From: Bacillus_BD oryzisoli_A
Lineage (GTDB): Bacteria > Bacillota > Bacilli > Bacillales > Cytobacillaceae
DNA: 64,000 nucleotides
Assembly: GCF_043641075.1 (NCBI RefSeq)
Contig: NZ_JBHZRC010000006.1
Coordinates: 62,001 to 126,000, forward strand
Direction: 5' to 3'
The notes under the pieces were generated by a model. That model made no database searches. It was not told the origin of the DNA and saw only the letters and a list, made by a program, of their open reading frames with translations. Positions 62,270 to 64,000 of this stretch are shown here, in pieces (position 1 is the first letter of the stretch; each line of letters begins with the position of its first letter). A program made the position numbers and the translations under genes.

Positions 62270-63028
62270 TTATTTAATAGAATTGACAAACATCTGCGAA
62301 ACAAGCTGAAGATCGATGAGAAAATGAATAACCACGATCGGCATTAACCTCTTTGTTTTTGTAAAAAATACCCCTAAAATAACAGCCAAGGGGATAAACG
62401 AAACCAGACGCCACAGCATATAATCAGCATCTAGCACGATTGGGAGAAAGATGTGTTGCAGCGCCAGGAAAAAGCCTGCAATCAGGATAGGTATATAAAT
62501 TCTTCCTGTAGCCTGCTGTAATCTTGGCAATGCATACCCAATATAAGTTGGCGTTTCCACCATAGCATTTGACAATGGAAAAAGAATAAGCGCAATCGCA
62601 GCTAAAACAACTGGAAGTGCCTGAAAGTGCGTATCTGGAGGTGGGATGGCACCTAACAGCAGGTATGAAAACAAATATAATGGAACAGCCCCTCCAACTA
62701 CTGCAGCTAGAAAAAGCACCACATATTCCCTGACTGTTTTTCGATTCTTATCAACAGGTGCCAGAAACAAGCTTTTGTAGGAGCGTCCTTCTTTTTTTAA
62801 AAGTGCTTTCATAATGAAGTAAGTAACTAGATTAGCCAGGATTACCTGAAACGGCCACCATTTTTCCGCTTCTTGAAAGGGGGTGTCACTCCCCTTTAAA
62901 GTTAAAACACCTACAAATAGCAAGCCGGCAATTAAAAATAAAACGGTTCTCAGTACCAATGAAAAATAGACTTTGTGGACCAACCTTTTTGAACTAAAAG
63001 GTGTGTTAACCGAAACTTCGTGTAGCAT
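62270..63028 (-). CDS. CPBP/Abi-like membrane protein with degenerate active-site motif
   Basis: 252 residues, about seven to eight hydrophobic segments. The late positions of the CPBP intramembrane protease motifs are seen: FFLALQHIFLP (FxxxH) and VIHFLIDL (HxxxD). The first motif EExxxR reads VETPTYIGYALPRL, with only one Glu and no matching Arg. It may therefore be a non-catalytic CPBP relative. It follows the DUF4260 gene and is probably in its operon. Confidence 0.7.
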   Translation of the reverse strand: MLHEVSVNTPFSSKRLVHKVYFSLVLRTVLFLIAGLLFVGVLTLKGSDTPFQEAEKWWPFQVILANLVTYFIMKALLKKEGRSYKSLFLAPVDKNRKTVREYVVLFLAAVVGGAVPLYLFSYLLLGAIPPPDTHFQALPVVLAAIALILFPLSNAMVETPTYIGYALPRLQQATGRIYIPILIAGFFLALQHIFLPIVLDADYMLWRLVSFIPLAVILGVFFTKTKRLMPIVVIHFLIDLQLVSQMFVNSIK

Positions 63029-63073
63029 TCCTATTCCCCCATTTATATGATTTGTGAATTCCTAAAGAGCATT

Positions 63074-63421
63074 TTACATTTTTTGTATATGTGTATTTTT
63101 AAAACCAGATGGATATTTCAATCCATACCCCAGCATGCGATCCATACCAATATGGGCAATCCAAATCATGCTAATCATTATCAAGCTGTTTACGGACATG
63201 AAATTTCCTGCTAATAAAATCAGCAATGGAGTCGTATAGGTATGGGCAAAGTTATACAGATAGGCACCTATTTTGTTGTTCACAGCATAACCGATCATGA
63301 ACACATCTGGAACTAGCAGCAACAAGAGAAACATGCCCCAGTGGTAGCCCTGTGAAAAATAAAAATATAAAGCAGATGCCAATACAATGAAGCCCTCCAG
63401 TTTAATTAATGTTTTATTCAT
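63074..63421 (-). CDS. DUF4260 family membrane protein
   Basis: 115 residues, four hydrophobic segments. LKLEGF-like N-terminus (LIKLEGFIVLASALYFY), LLVPDVFMIGYAVN and the C-terminal WIAHIGMDRMLGYGLKYPSG block are typical of DUF4260. Function unknown. AAAGGA precedes the ATG. A TetR-type palindrome lies about 60 bases upstream. Confidence 0.85.
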   Translation of the reverse strand: MNKTLIKLEGFIVLASALYFYFSQGYHWGMFLLLLLVPDVFMIGYAVNNKIGAYLYNFAHTYTTPLLILLAGNFMSVNSLIMISMIWIAHIGMDRMLGYGLKYPSGFKNTHIQKM

Positions 63422-63479
63422 CTCTCATTTCCTTTCATTAGTAAAATTGACTACATCCTTAACTAGTTTAGCCACTCAT

Positions 63480-63500
63480 TAACTAACGTTCGTTAGTTAG
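63480..63500. promoter_or_regulatory. TetR-type operator palindrome
   Basis: TAACTAACG-TT-CGTTAGTTA is a perfect palindrome with a 2-bp centre, in the promoter region of the DUF4260-CPBP pair and just after the truncated TetR gene. This sequence type is common in TetR operators. Confidence 0.75.
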
Positions 63501-63561
63501 AATGACATTAATAACCTATCCCTCTTTCACTAAAAAAACAAAACATCTAAACCTTCATCAT

Positions 63562-64000
63562 TTAATATATGTGAAGGTTATGAAGAAAGAACTGAAGATG
63601 CTCCTGCATTTTAGTATCGACCTCAGAGGTATCCTTTTCATCATATTTTAATAGTAAATATTCCGTCATCATCGCAAAAATGGGATATTGATACTGAATG
63701 GCAAGGAATCTGGCATTCCCATGTGTCACCTTATTTTCTTCCATAAAAGCTAGAAACGCGTGTTCTAGAAAATCAATCGTTCCTTTGTACACTTGATTTA
63801 AAATAATATCCCTTGCTCGTTGATCCCTAAACTGTTCAATATTTAATATACGCCACATTTTTTCATGCAGCTCATCCGCTACAGACCTTTTGAAGCTCTC
63901 CATCCCATCTAGCAGGAAATTTTCAATTGTAGTGCTTTTGGCAATTACAGGCAGGACGTCAATACTTGGAAGCGCAAGTTCGTGTTCCGCTTTAAATAAT
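63562..64000 (-). CDS. TetR family regulator, N-terminal HTH outside window
   Basis: The frame is open from the window edge: LFKAEHELALPSIDVLPVIA begins just after where a TetR HTH (..NSKEELF) would end, followed by a helical ligand-binding domain of about 125 residues (FLEHAFLAFMEENKVT, IFAMMTEYLLLKYDEKD). An internal ATG at 63903 would remove the start of that domain and has no good ribosome site. It probably controls the DUF4260-CPBP genes through the palindrome at 63480. Confidence 0.75.
   Translation of the reverse strand, partial: LFKAEHELALPSIDVLPVIAKSTTIENFLLDGMESFKRSVADELHEKMWRILNIEQFRDQRARDIILNQVYKGTIDFLEHAFLAFMEENKVTHGNARFLAIQYQYPIFAMMTEYLLLKYDEKDTSEVDTKMQEHLQFFLHNLHIY

Noticed and set aside
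62270..63028. Active CPBP (CAAX-type) protease
   Set aside because: The EExxxR motif is not intact, so catalytic function cannot be claimed.

Overview
The window looks like chromosomal DNA of an endospore-forming Bacillaceae (a Neobacillus/Peribacillus/Bacillus-type Firmicute; genus not certain). Support: moderately AT-rich DNA, strong AGGAGG ribosome binding sites, a spore germinant-receptor operon (gerA/B/C type), a spore transglutaminase (tgl), a YjcZ-type sporulation peptide, and close homologues of Bacillus subtilis paiA, adhR/adhA and yhgD/yhgE. It is a draft scaffold with two 100-N gaps, both inside tandem repeats.

Layout. 0-8.7 kb: truncated ABC ATPase, an amidohydrolase, a VOC protein, a seven-repeat RCC1-like protein, SRPBCC, YczE/GNAT, a MarR-paiA unit with a large operator, and a TetR/DHA2 efflux pair with duplicated operators. 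8.7-16 kb: two non-coding minisatellites, each with an exact 52-bp period and each between convergent genes, flanking an SDR and the adhR-adhA aldehyde-response pair; then a long acidic repeat-rich secreted protein. 16-31.5 kb: a catabolic island for an aromatic acid (LysR, LigB-type ring-cleavage dioxygenase, SLC13 permease, aldehyde dehydrogenase, TPP-dependent enzyme, Gfo/Idh dehydrogenase, class II aldolase/decarboxylase, a small zinc-ribbon protein, a single-component-type Rieske oxygenase, an EamA exporter and a TAXI-TRAP uptake system). The enzymes resemble a hybrid phthalate-type pathway ending in extradiol cleavage.

32-38.5 kb: the gerXABC operon, convergent with a two-gene replication module (RepA_N-family initiator plus DnaI/DnaC-type helicase loader), unexpected on a chromosome and suggestive of an integrated plasmid/ICE remnant or of a replicon. 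38.8-43.4 kb: a myo-inositol-like sugar module (IolG-like dehydrogenase, AraC regulator, IolI/IolE-like isomerase, IolT-like transporter with a cre-like site). 43.4-52 kb: sporulation genes, a pyridoxamine kinase, an MFS exporter, a class A PBP with two fibronectin-III-like domains, and a glycerophosphodiesterase.

52-64 kb: an FHA-winged-helix fusion regulator, a NAPE-PLD-like hydrolase, a TetR-YhgE operon, HAD, pirin, MFS and CDF genes. The CDF gene has an attenuator leader that looks like a metal riboswitch. The window ends with a CPBP-like/DUF4260 pair downstream of a truncated TetR gene.

Across the window there are two copies of a ~275-bp MITE-like element (1.6 kb and 50.5 kb, opposite orientation) and a family of recurrent terminator palindromes (GTGCCAGGCAC and GGGAC-GGTTCATTG types). 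The strongest candidates for something undescribed are the paired 52-bp convergent minisatellites, the aromatic-acid island, the RepA_N/helicase-loader module, and the CDF leader RNA.
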